DNA of 64,000 nucleotides from Sciurus carolinensis (GCF_902686445.1 NC_062224.1:18765123-18829122), one strand, 5' to 3'. Positions 24,775 to 37,740 are shown, numbered from the stretch's first letter. The notes: a model not told the origin generated them from the sequence alone. Made by a program: numbers and translations.

Positions 24775-25760
24775 AAACCTCACTGAAGGTTGTGGGAACT
24801 GGTTGGTGAGGTACGTTGAACCATCTCCAGGATCCATGAATAAATTGCTTATTGAACGGATGATCCTGGAGGAGGACTGCCAGCATTTTTTACTTTCTAA
24901 AACAGTCATTGGAGTGACATGATTTCTTTATGCAGAATTGGGTACTTTAGCTCATTTAGACAACTTGTTTTGGTAACAATCATTATTAAATTATTTTATC
25001 TGTTACTATTGATATTCAGTTAATCTACCATTTTGGCAGATAATTTAGAAAGAGTAGTTTTCTTTTTATGAAGCCCATAGTTTCAATTAGTAAAATACAG
25101 ACTTCTGAATGGAGACCGTTCAGAACGACTTACTCAGGAAATGTGCCTGTTTTCACAGTATTGCCACCAAATCAGAGGCACAGATGGGCCAATTGGCAAT
25201 ACGACTTTTCAGAGAACATGTTTCAGACTCCTGTATTCCCTGTATTCAAGGGTTCAATAGTATGTATACCTGTAACTTCCTTTTGCAGCAGCAAATTGCA
25301 TTTACTTACTTGCATAAACTGTAATTGCTTTATATAAAACAACCTATAATATCACATTGGTGTTATGCTGAATTTTTCATAGTGTCTTTTGGAATGGTGT
25401 CGTGTTACATGGATTATAGAAAATCTTGTTATTTTGAGCTCTGTTTTACTAAGGACATGAATACAATTGAAGTTCACCTTTTCTACTAATCTTAAAAATT
25501 GTGGGCATATGACAGAATGAAAAGCACTTATAAAACCCACCTAGGTAAAGGAGTACATTTAAGTTCTTGAAACTAGTCTATGTCAGTAATTACCTTTTTG
25601 TCTAAGTGGATACAGCAGGTACCTTGGGGAGCCCCGGGTTCAAGAGGCTACAAGTACTTAGAATAACTCAACAATCTTTAACAATATTTTATAGCTCAGA
25701 CTTTTGGATGATTTAGGTATGTCTTCTAATTACAGTGAATCAAAGCGCTCTTAAATCTAT
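24775..25760. other. A+T-rich intronic stretch, no gene
   Basis: Nothing recognised. It is A+T rich and low in repeats that I can name. Confidence 0.5.
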
Positions 25761-25767
25761 TGAGGAT

Positions 25768-26104
25768 GGTGTTATGGTCTGAATGTTTTATGTCCCCAAA
25801 GTGCATATGTTGAAATCCTAATCCCCAAGGAGATGACGGGGGAGGGGGGGATGTTTAGGACCCCAGGGCTCCACTCTGAAGGGGATCGGGACCCTAAGAA
25901 GGAGATGCGAGAGCTAAGTGGCCTCTTCTGCTGTGTGAGAAGGCTGCTAGAAGGCACCAGCTAGGAAATGGAAAGCGCGTGCTTCCCAGACACAGAGTCT
26001 GGGAACCTTGGCACCTTGATCTTGGCCTTCCCACGTCCAGTACTGTGAGAAATATATTTCAGTTTATGGTAGCTCGGTATAGCAACCAGAATGGATCAAG
26101 ACAG
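25768..26104 (+). repeat. MaLR/ERVL-like LTR remnant
   Basis: 'gttatggtctgaatgttttatgtccccaaagtgcatatgttgaaatcctaatccccaagg' at the 5' end, then 'caccttgatcttggccttccca...actgtgagaaatatatttcagttt' and 'tatagcaaccagaatggatcaagaca' at the 3' end form the classic layout of a mammalian non-autonomous LTR. No coding remnant is attached. The frame 25979-26281 is a shadow. Confidence 0.7.
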
Positions 26105-26317
26105 AAGGCCACATCACACTGGCAAGGTTATTGGTGTTTTCCCAGGTCCTTTAATTCTTTTTCTTTTTATTTCCCTCTTTATTTACCTCGAAGATTCACT
26201 GGAACAGAAGTGGGCAGTGTTGTAGATGTCTCTCCCCCCCCCCACACACACTGCTGTGTTCACATCATTTTCTTTGCCTGAAATGCTGCCTCCACCCCCG
26301 TCTAGTCCTCTGGGTCA

Positions 26318-26462
26318 TGTGGTCTCAACCCAGCAGCATCTGCATCTTCTGGAAGCTGGTAGCAATGCAGATGTTCAGGTCCTACCCCAGAGCCACGGAC
26401 CAGAATCTTGACCAGATCCCCAGGACATTCATTTGCTTATATGTCTGTGAGAAACACTGATC
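26318..26462 (+). repeat. MER5A-type hAT MITE
   Basis: 'tgtggtctcaacccagcagcatctgcatcttctggaagctggtagcaatgcagatgttcaggtcctaccccaga...gtctgtgagaaacactgatc' follows the MER5A order of words. Diverged. Confidence 0.65.
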
Positions 26463-26995
26463 TGGGACATTTTCCTTCAGATCCCCGGGATGATTGCAGC
26501 CGTCCCTACTGTGTGCTCCAGCAGTGCCTGACTTTTTGCTCCATGCAACACTTACCACCATATAGAGTAATTACCTGTTTTTTTTTTTTATCTTTCTTCT
26601 CCAGCAGATTTAAATCTCCTTGCACAGAGGAGTGATCCAAATGTATTTCTTGTGCCTGGCAAAGTCCTGGCTATGTAGTAGGCACTTGGCATATTTTTGG
26701 TGAATTGAATTATATCAATTTCACAAGAGGGAAGATGGAGACGACATTCATCCCCTTCCCTCTGTATATATCCAAATTCTTTATTTCTCTGCACGCCTAG
26801 AATTGTCAAGTATTTTGAAAACATAAACACATTTAACCAAACAAAAATGTTTTAAGAATATAAATTTGAATTCATTTCAAAGATGGAAATCATTACCAAA
26901 AAAAAAAAAAAAAAACCCAAAACCCAAAAAACAAACAACAACAACAAAAAAGACACATACAAAATAAAAAGAAAGTTTGGATAAAATTCATTCAG
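26463..26995. other. intronic stretch with A-rich run
   Basis: No gene. An A-rich low-complexity run with CAAAACC and ACAACAACAA units lies at 26895-26975. It may be a SINE or LINE tail, but no body is attached that I can read. Confidence 0.5.
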
Positions 26996-27003
26996 TTTCT
27001 GTC

Positions 27004-27070
27004 ATGGGGCTGGGGGTATAGCTCAGTGATAAAGTGTGTGCAATTCCCAGTGACACATTAAAAAAAAACT
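27004..27070 (+). repeat. ID SINE, internally deleted
   Basis: Begins with a good head and A-box 'ggggctgggggtatagctcagtgataaagtgtgtgcaattcccagtgacacatt', then an A-tail. Most of the region between A and B boxes is missing. Confidence 0.75.
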
Positions 27071-27479
27071 CCCTTCAGAATTTGCCCTGCATTTCTATTT
27101 TGTTGTTGGGTCTTCTTTGGTGGGACAGGGAATACTCTCTTAAAATATAGACCACAAAGTGAGATGAGTGAATGGCTACCAGGGACATCCCCGGTTTTAT
27201 ATTCTGCTTAATGTTTTTTATACCTTCTTCAGGATTTTAAATATAAAAAGACACTATTAATGGCTCCCAAGTTTCAATGAGTAAACAACCCTCTGGAAAG
27301 AAACTGGCGCCATTTTGAATTGAATTAATGTATTATATTTCTTGAACCTTATTGATGACTTAGGCACATTTTGGAAAATGAATCCAACCCCACCCACACC
27401 TCAGGGAGCTGAGAGCTGAGCTAGGAGGGTGTCCAGACACCTAGCAGCTGTGTGCCAAGGTAACCTGAGAGTCCTGTCT

Positions 27480-28060
27480 GAGGGGTGCAGGCGTTATGCA
27501 GAGGGGTTCAGGAGAGGGATCTATCAGCCACTTGATGCATCAGAAGAAGATGACCTTGGAGTGACCTTGAAGGATGGGTTGGCAACAGGTCAGCAGATGG
27601 AACAGGCTAAAGGTAGTGGGGGACTAGAAGATTGTTGCATGGAGGAAGATTGGGAAGATCAAGGATGATTCCCGGGGTGGTGTGTAGCTGGGGGTGGATT
27701 AGGGCAGTGTCAGAATCAAGAACCCTTGGGGTCTGACTGTGAAAACCCTGGCTAGAGGGAAAGGCACAAGACATTGAGGAGGAGGAATCAACAGAACTTT
27801 GCAAGAAATGGGAGATGAGGAATGAGGGGAGTGAGTTTTTAAGGGTGAGTGGTTGGGAAGATGCTGGGACCAGGAATAGAAGTAGAGAAGTAATGAAAAA
27901 GGCAGAGCATGGTGCCCATTCATGTGGCCATTTTTCTTCCAACAGGAATCAAATAACAGGGTTGATTAATAGGACCCCCAAGGCCTGAGAGAAATGTCAC
28001 GGTCAGGTCCCAGGCCTGCAGCCCTGTGATAGGAATGGGGCCTACTATCCTGATGCTGGA
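27480..28060 (-). repeat. probable antisense L2 LINE fragment
   Basis: 'gaagatcaaggatgattcccgg' and 'ggaatcaacagaactttgcaagaaatgggagatgaggaatgagggga' resemble antisense L2 ORF words (GGAGTCAAGGATGACTCC; GACAGGACTTGGTGATGG...). Strongly decayed, so the class is tentative. Confidence 0.4.
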
Positions 28061-28379
28061 CTTGGTTAGTGACGCTGTGGGTGTCCATTCTGCTGGGGAT
28101 TGGAGGGGACACACTGGGCAGAGCGGGAAGGAGAGAGGATGGACATGATTGTTTTTGTCAGCAGGCTGGGCTGGTTCACAGAGCCACAGGTGAGACTGAA
28201 TATTATGATGGATTGACAGCCAGCATGCCAGAGATGTGGTATAGTAGGACAGAAATCAAGGTGAGGGTCCTCATTATAGTCTAGATTTCTAAGATGGATC
28301 CAATGAAGCAAACACTTCCTACTCATGGTGGTGTACAGTGGAACATTCCATCCTCTGAAGTTCTGACTTCTCGAACCAT

Positions 28380-28830
28380 CGAAGTTTTCTCCTTCCTTCT
28401 TTTTGCCTTCTTTTGCTACTGAACTTCTTTAAATTGTGTTTCTCCATCTGCAGCTATCCTTCCTCACCAGTTCATTCACCTTCACAAAGTAACTTCTGCC
28501 CGTTTGTGGTACTGAAACTGTTTTCTCAAAGATTGCCAACCAATTTTGAGATGTGAGGCATCTTGGCCTTTACATAATATGGAGTCCTCTTGTCTTCTCT
28601 GAAACATTGGACCTGTTGACCAACACTTGACCAGTGCACTTCTTAAAACTCTCAGATTTCTTATTATGACATTATAAGTACATTTGCCTTCCTAATTTTT
28701 TGAGGGTTCTTTCTTCTTTGCTGACTCCACCTCTTCCTTCTGTTTCCCAGCTGGGGACATTTTTCAAAATTCAACACCCAATCTGCTTTGCTTTCCATAT
28801 ATCCATCTGTGGAGATTTCTTCGTTTTCTC
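28380..28830 (+). repeat. possible L2 LINE fragment, sense
   Basis: 'gaaacattggacctgttgaccaacacttgacc' and the later 'gagggttctttcttctttgctgactccacc' loosely follow the L2 reverse-transcriptase region, which contains a similar TTGACxxTGTTGACCA phrase. No continuous frame survives. Confidence 0.4.
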
Positions 28831-30120
28831 TCTTTAATATGGAGAATTTTCAGCACTGATGTCTCTCCAAAGCAGTGATCTTAGTGGGTAGACAAGATGG
28901 CCCATTGGGATACAGAAAGAAAGGTTAGAACTTCCACTTACAATTTTGTCTCTAAGAGCAAGAAAGAAATTGAGAATCATAAATATCATTTTAGATTGAC
29001 AGTTGTCAGGCAGAAACACATGACACAAACCTGTGAGTCATTCTGAGGGACAAGTGGCCCCACAGAGAGATCCTTGCTCACCTGCCTTCTGCCTGAGAAG
29101 TTGTGGGCAGTTTACATCTGGCCAGTGAAGTGGATCTGTGGATTACTGTGCCTGGATTTACTTAAACTACCCTTCACAAAACAGACCAAGAATCTAGAAG
29201 ATTCCTGAAAGGAAACCGTGGCTCAAAGATAATACTAAAAATGTAGGTGCAAACATACAGTAAGAAAATGGGAGAAGCTGACATTTCTGTTCCTGGTAGT
29301 TCTTTATCAAATATGTTACAAGAATAGAACAATGAATGACATGTCTAATTTCATTATCTCACACTTCAAATACTATCACTGATAAGGTTTTTCTAGTGAA
29401 ATCAAAAACATTATTTGTATGGGTACTAGAGAAAATAAAATTTGTTGAAATTGTTTCCTTGATCTAATTTAAAGTCTTAAAATCATATATGTTTTAAATG
29501 TACATGGTACAGTAGTATAGTGGTGTATCTGTTATAATTCATAAACAAATATCTATACTGGGGATTTTGTCCTAAAAGTACATAGTTAACACAACTTGGA
29601 GCCCATTGTTCCAGAGACTTGGGCTGGTATTTCCAGAGCCGTGCAGACATATGCATACTAGTGTCTGACTTGATCTGTGTATTTTAGCCTGTCAGCACAC
29701 TGCATGCTGTGTATCTCAGAATATAGAGCTGGAGTGGCTAGTGAAAAAGGAGTCACATCTTGCCAGTGACACAGATAGCTCCAAAACCCAGCCCAGGGAA
29801 GGGACAGAGAGCGGTCATAGCATTGGCTCAAAAACACTAGGACATGCATCCTGGTTTCTCAGTGAGAAGACTGGGAAGGCCTTTGTCAATTCCCCACTAG
29901 CCTGAGGCACTTGAAGGAGGGTGACCACTTCGATTCTGTATCATAAAACCATCACCACCTACCTTCATGTGCCATGGCCTCCTGACCCATAAACATAAGC
30001 CAGGATGAGCCCAAGGGAGTTCTCTGCACAAATGCTCAGGATTCCTCGTTGCTTCCCTATGTGCACTTGCTTCTGGCCTTCGTCACCTTATGCCAGGACA
30101 ATTACAACAGCTTTCCCTCA
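28831..30120. other. intronic stretch, no gene
   Basis: No repeat or gene recognised. Modest A+T richness around 29220-29560. Confidence 0.5.
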
Positions 30121-30121
30121 C

Positions 30122-30315
30122 TTTGTCAGCTCTGCTACTGTAACAAAATACCTGAGGAAAAAAAGTTTAAAGGAGGAAAGTTTTATTTTGGCTCAAGGTT
30201 TCAGAGATTTCAGTCTAGGGTTACTGGACAACCTTACCTTTGACCTGTGGCAAGGCAGAGCATCATGATGGTAGTGCGTTTGTGGAGGAAACCTGTTCTT
30301 CCCACTAGGGCAAAC
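30122..30315 (-). repeat. MaLR-like LTR fragment
   Basis: 'ctctgctactgtaacaaaatacctgaggaaa...aaaggaggaaagttttattttggctcaaggtttcagagatttcagtc...ggcaaggcagagcatcatgatgg' is the reverse complement of the pattern at 53235-53505 (GCCAAAATAACTC...TTTAAGTGGCTTATGTCAGGTACT). The two are members of one LTR family in opposite orientations. Confidence 0.65.
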
Positions 30316-32570
30316 AAAAAGAACCCTTCTCTGTTCTCTCAACATTCTCTGCTTCCTTGTCCCCTTTTCTCTCTAACTGTCAAAGATCTTAGCCATCTTT
30401 CAGAAATATCTCTAGTGTTGCTCAAACATGAAGCCTTCCTGACTAAGCCAGTTGGGATCTTCTCTCCATTCTCTTAGATGCTGGTGCCATCACAGAGGAC
30501 CCTGGGCTGTGTCACCTCAGTCATTGTTCACATTGTTCAAGGTAGAGGCTGGGTCCTCTTTGGTATTCATGTCCCTGCTTCCCACTAGATAAGACAGAGG
30601 TTCAGAGAGTGACTTTGAGTCAAGGAGCCTGCAGAACTCCTTGTTGTCCTTGCTTAGGTGGAATCATTGTAAAAGTTGTCTACCTTAAACTTCTTGTTGG
30701 TGCTTCACTTGAGTGTTTTTCCTTAAGCAGAAAAAATCCAATGATCCCTTCTCCTCTTTGGAGGAAATGATCACCATGTGGAACCTCATAGGGCCTTTGC
30801 ATAGAGCCAGAATCCCCTATGAGGGATTTCCAGAAGGTTCCATCATCCAAACCTGGCTGCATGAGTCAGACCTCTCTGTAGATAATTCTTAAGGCTACAG
30901 TTTTCTTGTCAACATGATATGTAAGTCATTTAAACTAACAGATGTTCCTGAGTGGACATCTAGACTGTACCAATGTAGCCAGACTAAAACGTACATTTTT
31001 CTTTTTTAAAATATGGCTTCAGTGGTGGCCTGTACCCTACCAGTGTTCATGGCTTGTCTCCTGGGTCACAGCATTTGGTGTACTAAGCTAGTGATTCTGT
31101 GTGAGTGTTGAATTAGCTACAGATGAACTCCCCTGACAACTTTGTTTCAGGTATCAGAGCAAAGTGAATTTTGTATGCAGAAGCCTTACTGTTCAAACAG
31201 AACTGCTAACCAGAGCAAGGTTCACTTTGAACTTGAGAAATGGAGTGTAAGTCAAAAAGGATGGTATTGTGTAAGCCCCATTAGAAAGAGAGAAAAGCAG
31301 AAGTCATGGCGCACCACATTCTCAGAGGACCAGCCTGAGGAACAGGTGAGGTGCTTGGAGAAGCCTTCCTGCGAGCCACAGGAGTGGTCAAGGGTTGGAA
31401 GTAGATTCTGGGAGGAACCAGAAGTGACTGGTGTGATTTCACCTGAGAGATCTGACAAGGGACATTAGTTCACATGTGTTTATTCTGTGGGGCACAAGTC
31501 TCTCTCCTCCCTCCCTCTCTTTCAGCTGTTGAAGACTTAGAAGCATCACATGTAGACATCATTGTCCATCTCCTTTATTTTACAGTGAAGATAATGAACC
31601 CCAGGGAAAATAAACAACCACCATTCACCAGTAGTCAACATGGACTCCAGAAATTGTAGATGAAATTTAAGTTGGATACAATTTCTCATCAGGAAAAGAT
31701 CATCTGAGAGTGGAATGAGGGACCACGATGTCTTCTCTGGGAAACTTAGGACACAGTCTTCCCTGTTCTAGCTCTACCTGGAGAGGGGACTGGAAGAGCT
31801 GATTTCTCAGTGGCTCTTCTGATGTATGGTTCCAATCACATGAGCCAGGTTCTTCTTGGCAGGTAATGTAAGTGGAATTGTTCTGGGCAAATACAGAATT
31901 TGATACCTGCCATTGTTAAAATAGCTCATCCTATTTCCAGTCAGATGTGTTTTAAGATAAACAGCAAAGAGGATGCTGTTTTTCCTGGCAGGAAAATCCC
32001 TTAGATTTTTATCTGACATTGTCCACCAGTGAGTCAGTTTGAGCACCTCTCTGTTCCTGACACTGTCCTGCTTTGGTCCTTCTCTTTCAGATGACATTTC
32101 TGTTTTCAGATGTTCAGAAACCTTTTCAAGGACTGCATGAGTGTGATTGTACTAGTTAGATTTATGATGGTCAGAACATTGTTGGCCAGTGGCTTGCAAC
32201 ACTCAGGGACAGTCTTTAAGTGTTTCACATGATTTCTACACTCTGGGAACAACTACTTTTCTTTGCACGCTTGGTGAGCAAGAAGCTGGACTCAAGCGTT
32301 ACAGGTTCTTTCTAATATCCTGTGAGTGCAGATTCTCAAAACAATGCCTGAATGCTGAGATTTGTATAAGTAACTAAAAAGCTAGTAGGGGCAAGAGGCT
32401 TATCCCAGGGATTTTGATTTTATTTGGAAAAATGCCAACACATGTTGAGCGATAATTAAGGATGAGTAAAATGGATTCTCCAGGAAGAAAAAAATAATTT
32501 CCTTCACCAGAGTCTTAGAGGTGTCCAAGAAGAAGGCTGTGATATGCAGTGACTTTGAAGAGGAGAGAGA
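30316..32570. other. intronic stretch, no gene
   Basis: No gene or clear repeat. The frame at 31142-31468 (108 codons, plus) has no start context, splice flanks or family match. Confidence 0.5.
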
Positions 32571-32575
32571 ATGGC

Positions 32576-32763
32576 GGTGATAATGACAATGATGGTAATA
32601 GCATAGACTACTATTTGCTGAGCATGCGCATCCTTTACAGATTTTAAAATAGCACCAAAGGGACAGGAGTGGCATCTCCATTTTACAGATGAGAAATCAG
32701 AGGCTCTCGGGTTCAGTAGCTTGCCAAAACTGGGATTAAAATCAAGTTCTCTTTCAAATCTAA

Positions 32764-32765
<2 letters not shown>
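32576..32765 (+). repeat. MIR SINE
   Basis: 'aatagcatagactactatttgctgagcatgcgca...atctccattttacagatgagaaatcagaggctc...gtagcttgcc' gives the MIR core in sense orientation. Confidence 0.75.

Positions 32766-32766
<1 letters not shown>

Positions 32767-32801
<35 letters not shown>
32767..32801 (+). repeat. (TG)n microsatellite
   Basis: About 17 uninterrupted TG units just 3' of the MIR copy. Confidence 0.95.
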
Positions 32802-32803
<2 letters not shown>

Positions 32804-33107
32804 TGTATCGCCTCCTACAAACACATATTACAATACTTGCATTCTAAAAACCCAACCAACTGAAATAAGGGAAAACACACAAAGCTTGAAAAACAACCAA
32901 TAATGCTTTTGGACTATAAGCAGCAAGGTTTTGTCCTGATCATAATACTCATTAGGCTGGGAGCCGAGGATATTCAGACCAAATGTGTGCCTTTGCCTAC
33001 AAAGAGGTCAGCTGAGGATAAGCCCTTACTGAGAAATCCTTCACAACTCAGCCTGTCTTTCTGGGAACTAATTAGAGATTTAAACTGGTTATTCCCCCAA
33101 TTTAAGG

Positions 33108-33224
33108 GGTTTCAGAATTACTTGTAGGGCTTATGAAAACCCCAGGTTCTGGGGCCCAAGATTCTGCATTTCTGTCCTTAGTGATACTGGTCAAGACAAT
33201 ACACTTTGGGAAACACTGATTTAA
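33108..33224 (-). repeat. MER5A-type hAT MITE
   Basis: 'ttcagaattacttgtagggcttatgaaaaccccaggttctggggcccaagattctgcatttct...acactttgggaaacactg' matches the reverse orientation of MER5A, including the terminal TTTGxGAAxCACTG. Confidence 0.75.
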
Positions 33225-34860
33225 GCTGCCTCAGCCTCAGGTCTACATTCTGACCCTGCAGTCATTTCTCTAGTTGGGGACCTAGTGCAGAGCCTGTGAG
33301 GCCCTGAAGGTCAGCCTGGACCACCAAAGCCAGCCATCAGTGACCCGCCATTGGAGTCATCCTGGGCCCCCTGGGACAACAGCATCTGTCCTGCTCGAAG
33401 GCCATTTCCTTCCCTCAGTGAATGAGTGCTTTGCAATATGCACCACAGGGTCACCTGTGTAACAGGGGTCATGTGGACATAGCATTCAGAACATGAGTGT
33501 TCACAAGTGTCCACATGCTCAGACTTTTATGGTAGGCCCTCTGTGAATTAATAACACAATGGTTTTCTTGCTACAAACCTGTCTAAGTCTTCCAAACATG
33601 TTTGAAAGATATTTTAAATATGCTTTAATTGTTTCTACTCTGTTTTCAGAAATAGCAGCCTCAGGCAAACCTAGAGCATTTGTGTCTTAGCTAAAGGAAA
33701 CCAACTTCAGTCCACTCTAGCTAATGACATTGGTTGGGAGAATACTTGTTTTATTTTAGCTCTTGAAGGGAAAAGATGGTCTGCAAAAATTTTCCTGGAG
33801 AGGCAACCAGGTCTGCTCCTGGGACGTTGGTTCAGGAATTCATGGTCTTCTTTCTAGGGTTTGACCATTCCTGTGACTTAACTTCAAGCCCCCCTCACCC
33901 CGGCTATGGTTTGCAAAAGTGTCCTTCCTAGGTCCCTACTTGTCCCTTCACCTGCTGGTCCAGACGGGGACAGAAAAGTTTCCTTTGATCTGTTGTTAAA
34001 CTCATTTCACAAAAGAAAAAACTCAACACATGAAATCATGCAAGAAGGATACAATGCCAGAAGACAGGACAGTCTTTTAAAATAAAAAGAAAACCCCTGA
34101 CCCTCTCACTTTCCTGGACCTATTTTTCCGATATCATCATGACAGGTGCAAGCTTGTCTGCCACAGGCTTGGGAGCAGCTTCTGAGAATTGCTGTTCTAG
34201 GATGTTCTCTTGTTGTACTGATAAGGAAGGTGAGTCACAGGAAAGCACTAGCTCCCTAGGACCAGGGGCCAGCCTTAACCCCTTGCTTCCAGGAGGATTT
34301 GCTTTGGCTTTCTTGGTTCCCTCTCAGCAGGGACAGTTTCCCCTGGTGGTTCTGACATGGCTCACTCTGGGCTTCAGGTTCCTCTCTGTAAAATGTATAG
34401 TTGGAAATGGTCCCCAAGACGCAGGCTCTGGTTTTTATGGTTTTCTTTCCTTTGAAGGGGAAACAAACTTCTCTGCAACACTGAATGAGCAATGCCTGAG
34501 GATTTGCCAGTTGCAATACTTTCCTGACACTGAACTCCCCAAATAGGCAGGCACGACGAAGCCTTGGAGCCCCTCTTATTCTGTCCCATACCCAGAAGCC
34601 AGGGAGATTGGAGCTAAGCACACATGGACTTTCAAGTTGTGTCTACATTTATCTGGGGCTGGGCAGTGGATCCCCCCCAGTGACTTGCCATCCACTTTGG
34701 TGATAACCTGTGGTTCTGGATGCTGGCTGTATTTTAAAGTCACTGGGACCTGTTCCAGGTTAATTGAGTCAAAATCTCTGGGACTGGGGTTCTAGTGGGA
34801 GGGGGCAAAGGACAGGTAGCCAATTATCAAAGAAAAGGAAATGGGTAGATAGCACTTCCA
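33225..34860. other. intronic stretch, no gene
   Basis: The plus-strand frame 34139-34546 (135 codons) is the longest here, but its product has no domain and overlaps a minus-strand frame of similar length. 34690-34790 faintly resembles a MER20-like MITE. Confidence 0.45.
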
Positions 34861-34870
34861 CATTAACCAG

Positions 34871-35158
34871 TTGTTAACGCCTCCGGGGAGGGGAAGGATC
34901 ATACACAAGTAATCACTCCCCCAAACGACTCTTTTCCTGTCTTTTGGTCATGTAGGCATGAGAAGAAAGGAAACATAAAATCTCTAAAGGGGCAAGACAC
35001 CCCTACTACTATGGGCTGCAGCTTGGGGTCCCCTCCTTTCCAGAGGAACCCCCGCCCCCTGTGGCCATCTGTTCTATCCCTTAAATAAAATTTACTTTCT
35101 ACTCTTGCCTTGGTATTTCTTGGGTGTTTAATCTTCAACACTGGGGGAACAAGGACCC
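34871..35158 (+). repeat. class-I-like ERV LTR 3' portion with PBS-like sequence
   Basis: This ends as a retroviral LTR does. A polyadenylation signal (aataaa, 35084-35089) is followed by a T-rich U5 (tttactttctactcttgccttgg) and a terminal ...cttcaaca at 35140. Next comes 'ctgggggaacaaggaccc' (35141-35158), where a primer-binding site would lie. The upstream border at 34871 (tgttaacgcc) is a guess. No gag, pol or env remnant follows, so only an old, broken fragment is present. Confidence 0.5.
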
Positions 35159-37585
35159 AATACTGATTTTCAAGACCAGTATCAAAAGCATGAATATTTT
35201 TTAAAAAATTAAAAATCTCCCCAGGTGACTCTAAGGTGCAACCAGAGATGAGAATTTTTGGATCAGACTAAAGCAGCTGAAAGAGGGAGACAAGGGCTCG
35301 TGGTTGTATACAGACAGCAAGGCTTGTGTGACCTGTAGTGAAGTTCTTTTTTTTTTTTTTTTTTTTCTTGTAATACAATAACTCATATTCTTATGTCACT
35401 TAGAAAAATATATTCACCTTTCTCTTATTTGATATTCAAGATGTTTGAATTTGCCGTAGCATCTCTGTGGATAAACTAGGGAATGGCTGTTCTTTTGGAA
35501 GGATTTACTAGTTTATTAAAGATTTTGCCTTCAGGATCTTTTCAACTGTGATTTTCTTTGCAATTTGGGGTGTTTTGAAGGATATATTTACATGTAGTTC
35601 TGCAGGAACACATGAATGGTAAATAAAGTACTTCTCATCTATGTTGTATTGAAATGAGTTGGCACATTGCAAGTCAATATAAACTGAATATTCCAAAAGG
35701 GTTATGGGGGTTTGGATGGTTCAGTACTTACGGAAATTAATCAGGCATTTGGGAACCCCAGCTGCCCTTTGTCCTTCAGTGTCTCATATGTGGGTGACAA
35801 CTTGCAAGTCACAGAACTCTGCCAGATGTGTATGATGATTCCTGGTGGGGGTGGGGGTGGGGGTAGAATCCCTTAGCTGGTTTGGCCACTCAAAGATGGA
35901 GAACTTGTTAAGAATAATGATTAGGCAGCTTGAGATTCGCTGACTGCATACTTAGCCCAGTTTGCAAAGTAGCTTCCTCCCTGAGGGCTTTTAGTCACAG
36001 AATTTAAATGGGAGGCACACCCAGGAGAGTTTGCAGGAAAACAAAGAGAAACCCTACTCTCAAAAAGTGCCTGCTAATTGTTTCGGGATTTGCCACAAAT
36101 AGGGTAAATATCAGCTGGGACCTCCAAATCCCTCATCGGATTTGACAAATATTGAGCCTTATTCAGATGATTATTTTTCCCCTCCCCTCACACTCTTTGA
36201 TGTTGGTCTCCAAGCTCTTTCTCTTTCCTGCGCCAGGTCTCTATCTCTCTACCCTGTGCACCTGCTGGGTCTTTCTTGCACCCTGGAGAGGAAGTCATAG
36301 AGGAAGAAAGCCTTTCCATTGAACCAGAATCTAAAAAGAAACAAAAACAAAAACAAAAACAAAACCACAAGCAAATTGCCCTTCTCCACTGCTGTTTAAG
36401 AAGTTACTTAGTCTGTACATCAAACTTGAGAGTTGTCAACTGCCAATTTAAAGTGTGGGTTTTTTTTTAAATTCTAAATTAAAAATAAGGAACAGAGTGT
36501 GCAAAATGTACAAAATGTTCCCCAGAATTGCTTGGTGTGGAAGAGAGGCCAACCTACTCACCCTGGCTGGAAACCAATTGAAATGTAAGCCTGTGGGCCG
36601 GAGCCCTGCTGCCCTGACCACCTTTGCCTGCTTTTTGTGATTTGCATGTTTCTCTTGAATCAGAGAAAATTGAAGTCGTTTTGAAAGGCAGCAAAAGGAC
36701 TGCAAGCATGAAAAAAGTAGTCCTCCTGACCAGGACAGGGCAAATGAAAAATCTTCCCTAGTTCCTTCTTGCTAGTGACAGTATGAGGCGTGTTTGCATT
36801 CAGAAGCTGCTTCTTTTACAAATCAGTCCCTCTAACATCCAGAATAGCTTGGGAGGGGGAGGGGGAAAATTGCAATTTTCAGCATTTACTGCTTCCTGGG
36901 AATGGAGACTTTGAAGAAACCCAGCTTCGTGGGAACATTTGTCCCCGTTCATTGCAGTTATTTAGTAATTTCTGAGACTGGAGTTCCTCTGGCCAGAACA
37001 TCCTGTAAAAGGTAGAGTTGTCAATATTCTGACATGAATTTTCTTTTTGAATGCCCATTGCAGTAGAGACCTGCTTCTGTGATGCTGATGTGCCAAACCC
37101 TAAAACTGAGAAGGAAAGAAATAGGAGTAAATTAAACTTAAAGCAAACTACAGTCCTTCATAAGTTATAATATGCTAAAAAGTACAATGTCAAGCTGATC
37201 GTTTCCTTTGGAATCCTTAGGGAGGGCACCTACCATACACAGGGTATTTTCTGTGGTACTTTCTATATCCTTTTAGGACACTGAATACTGTATTTCTTGC
37301 CTCAGAGTTAGTTATGCACATATCTTTAATTCTCAACTATAATCCTTTAAGACTGCCTCTCAGTTGTATTTTGGTTTTTTGTCAATGCGCTTGGGAGAGT
37401 ACTTTATTCATAGTTACTGTTCCATAATTATTGTTGAATGAATGCACCCTAACAAAACATGGGTGTGATTCCTTTTGTTTTTCCAAATCAAGCTTCTGAT
37501 GAATTATATAATCTAGCTGGGCAAGCATAAAGTTGTGGAATAAAAGCACCACTCAAGTGAATAGAATCATGGAACCATAAAATTT
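35159..37585. other. intronic stretch, no gene
   Basis: Contains a 20-nt T run (35347-35366), a G-rich (GGGGGT)3 motif at 35846-35864, an (AAAAAC)n run at 36338-36362 and otherwise unique A+T-rich DNA. No gene or RNA seen. Confidence 0.5.
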
Positions 37586-37589
37586 TAGA

Positions 37590-37740
37590 ACCATGAAGGA
37601 CCTGAGAGATTTTAATTCGACCTATTTATTTTGCAGATGCACAATTATGGCTCATAAGAGATCAAGTGACTTGCTCAGGGTGGGTTAGCTGGTGGTAGTT
37701 GAATCAACCATCCAGTTTACTTACACATTGATTGGCCTCC
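37590..37740 (+). repeat. MIR-family fragment
   Basis: 'accatgaaggacctgagagattttaattcgacctatttattttgcagatgcacaattatgg...agatcaagtgacttgctcaggg' follows the ancient MIR/MIR3 3' pattern in sense. Confidence 0.5.

Noticed and set aside
34139..34546. 135-codon plus-strand frame
   Set aside because: It overlaps a 121-codon minus frame, has no domain and has no exon-like flanks that fit the CAMK1D phase.
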